From: JBBRWV01 sp038248985
GTDB lineage: Bacteria; Planctomycetota; Phycisphaerae; WQYP01
DNA: 6,322 bases
Assembly: GCA_038248985.1 (NCBI GenBank)
Contig: JBBRWV010000163.1
Span: 1-6,322, forward strand
Direction of reading: 5' to 3'
In this document: piece after piece, positions 5,919-6,322 of the stretch
Numbering within the stretch: the stretch's first letter is position 1
Layout of the letters: each line of letters starts with the position of its first letter
The notes under the pieces: generated by a model
Told to the model about the DNA's origin: nothing
Database searches by the model: none
Seen by the model: only the letters and a program-made list of their open reading frames with translations
Translations under genes and position numbers: made by a program

Positions 5919-5942
5919 GGTCTCGCGTTCCCCCGTGCGCAA

Positions 5943-5964
5943 CGGGCGAGAGGGACCTCGCCCG
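5943..5964 (-). repeat. GTCCYT-loop hairpin, copy 3, inverted
   Basis: CGGGCGAG (5943-5950) and CTCGCCCG (5957-5964) form a perfect 8-bp stem. Read on the minus strand the loop is GTCCCT, the same as copy 2, so this copy lies in the opposite orientation. Confidence 0.65.
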
Positions 5965-5980
5965 CCACCTCTCAATAGAA

Positions 5981-6060
5981 AATGTGGGAGGCGCGCTCCG
6001 TCGCGCCGATGCGTTAAATCTTCCCAGCCAGTCGGTGCGACGGAGCGCCCCTCCCCCATT
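5981..6060. repeat. 29-base imperfect inverted repeat with CTCCGT core
   Basis: The arm at 5981-6009 matches the reverse complement of 6032-6060 at 26 of 29 bases (differences at arm positions 5, 12 and 25), with a 22-base spacer at 6010-6031. The shared core is GCGCTCCGTCG, preceded by GGGAGG. The left arm alone also folds as GGCGCG-CTCCGT-CGCGCC. The right arm has one mismatch in the matching fold. This looks like two copies of one small palindromic unit in inverted orientation, as in a second BIME-like element. Confidence 0.7.
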
Positions 6061-6322
6061 CTTTGTTGTGAGAAACGCCCCTCATTACCCGGCCAAACAG
6101 CAATAACCCACAATAATGCAGAAAGAACCTAAACTACGAAATACGCGAAACACATGAAAATAAATATTCTCTCCGACACAACTAACCCGAGTTCGCCAGT
6201 TGCGACCACTCTGAAAGAATTTTCGTCTAGCGTAAGCTATGGCCAGGCCTAGAAAGGCCAATAAATCGTTAATTTTTGCGAAAATTTCCGTTCGTTTTTT
6301 TAAAAATGCAAATGTAGTCAAG
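6061..6322. other. AT-rich non-coding tail; no gene supported
   Basis: Base composition shifts from GC-rich palindromes to AT-rich sequence. A minus-strand frame is open from the window edge to 6085, but its only start is a TTG at the edge. Its translation is rich in Phe, Arg and Cys without family likeness and reads through a tandem repeat, so I do not call it. Small palindromes include AATTTT/AAAATT (6271-6286) and TGGCC/GGCCA (6240-6260). A CGAA/TTCG stem followed by seven T (6295-6301) is at best a weak terminator. Confidence 0.45.
6133..6159 (+). repeat. Degenerate 9-base tandem repeat, three units
   Basis: Three consecutive 9-mers ACTACGAAA, TACGCGAAA and CACATGAAA share the ending GAAA and a common spacing, consensus close to nACACGAAA. 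From memory, arrays of ACACGAAA-type units occur in spacers of many environmental bacterial genomes, often degenerate as here. The function is unknown. It may be a relic of a larger array. Confidence 0.45.

Noticed and set aside
5826..5964. CRISPR array
   Set aside because: The related units are hairpins with differing stems, unequal spacing and mixed orientation; there is no constant repeat with regular spacers and no cas gene.
5578..6132. Plus-strand open frame of 184 codons across the repeat block
   Set aside because: It reads through nearly all hairpins, is Arg/Pro/Ser/Gly-rich as expected of GC-rich non-coding DNA, and has no convincing ribosome binding site.
6279..6301. CGAA/TTCG stem plus seven T as a plus-strand terminator
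   Set aside because: The stem is 4-5 bp and AT-rich, and no plus-strand gene precedes it within 2.9 kb.
6085..6321. Minus-strand open frame of 78 codons reaching the window edge
   Set aside because: Its only start is a TTG at the edge, the translation has no family likeness, and it reads through the degenerate 9-base repeat; it is most likely non-coding.

Overview
The window is a high-GC bacterial chromosome segment. It holds four tightly packed plus-strand genes (edge to 3302), two minus-strand genes (3334 to 5342), and about 980 bases with no convincing gene (5343 to 6322). That last part is mostly palindromic repeats followed by an AT-rich tail. A Gram-negative cell is likely, because there is an OmpH/Skp-type protein and an exported protein. 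The gene style (glucuronokinase-like GHMP kinase, cupin AraC regulator, exported orphan protein, palindrome-rich spacers) would fit the Planctomycetes-Verrucomicrobia-Chlamydiae group. That assignment is an impression from memory and cannot be proven here.

Plus-strand cluster (edge to 3302): a 5'-truncated GHMP sugar kinase resembling plant glucuronokinase, a UTP-sugar-1-phosphate uridylyltransferase (GalU type), a membrane-anchored OmpH/Skp-like coiled-coil protein, and an RlmB/TrmH-type RNA 2'-O-methyltransferase. The first three genes overlap by ATGA and the fourth follows after 3 bases, so they are probably one co-transcribed, translationally coupled unit. Kinase plus uridylyltransferase suggests a two-step route from a free sugar acid or sugar to its UDP form, feeding envelope polysaccharide. 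The OmpH-like protein also has an envelope role, and the methyltransferase looks like a ribosome-maturation passenger.

Minus-strand pair: an AraC-family regulator (5342 to 4419, GTG start) followed after 74 bases by an exported protein of unknown function (4344 to 3334). A possible promoter with a 13-base palindrome lies between them. The exported gene converges on the methyltransferase gene, with only 31 bases between their stops.

Non-coding block: from about 5500 to 6060 there are at least seven hairpin-forming elements. They include a REP-like inverted pair with GTAG heads, a three-member family of hairpins sharing the loop GTCCYT with different but compensating stems, a 41-base long hairpin, and a 29-base inverted repeat. 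The final 260 bases turn AT-rich and carry a degenerate 9-base tandem repeat. The repeat block is the most unusual part of the window. I see no CRISPR array, tRNA, rRNA or transposase gene.
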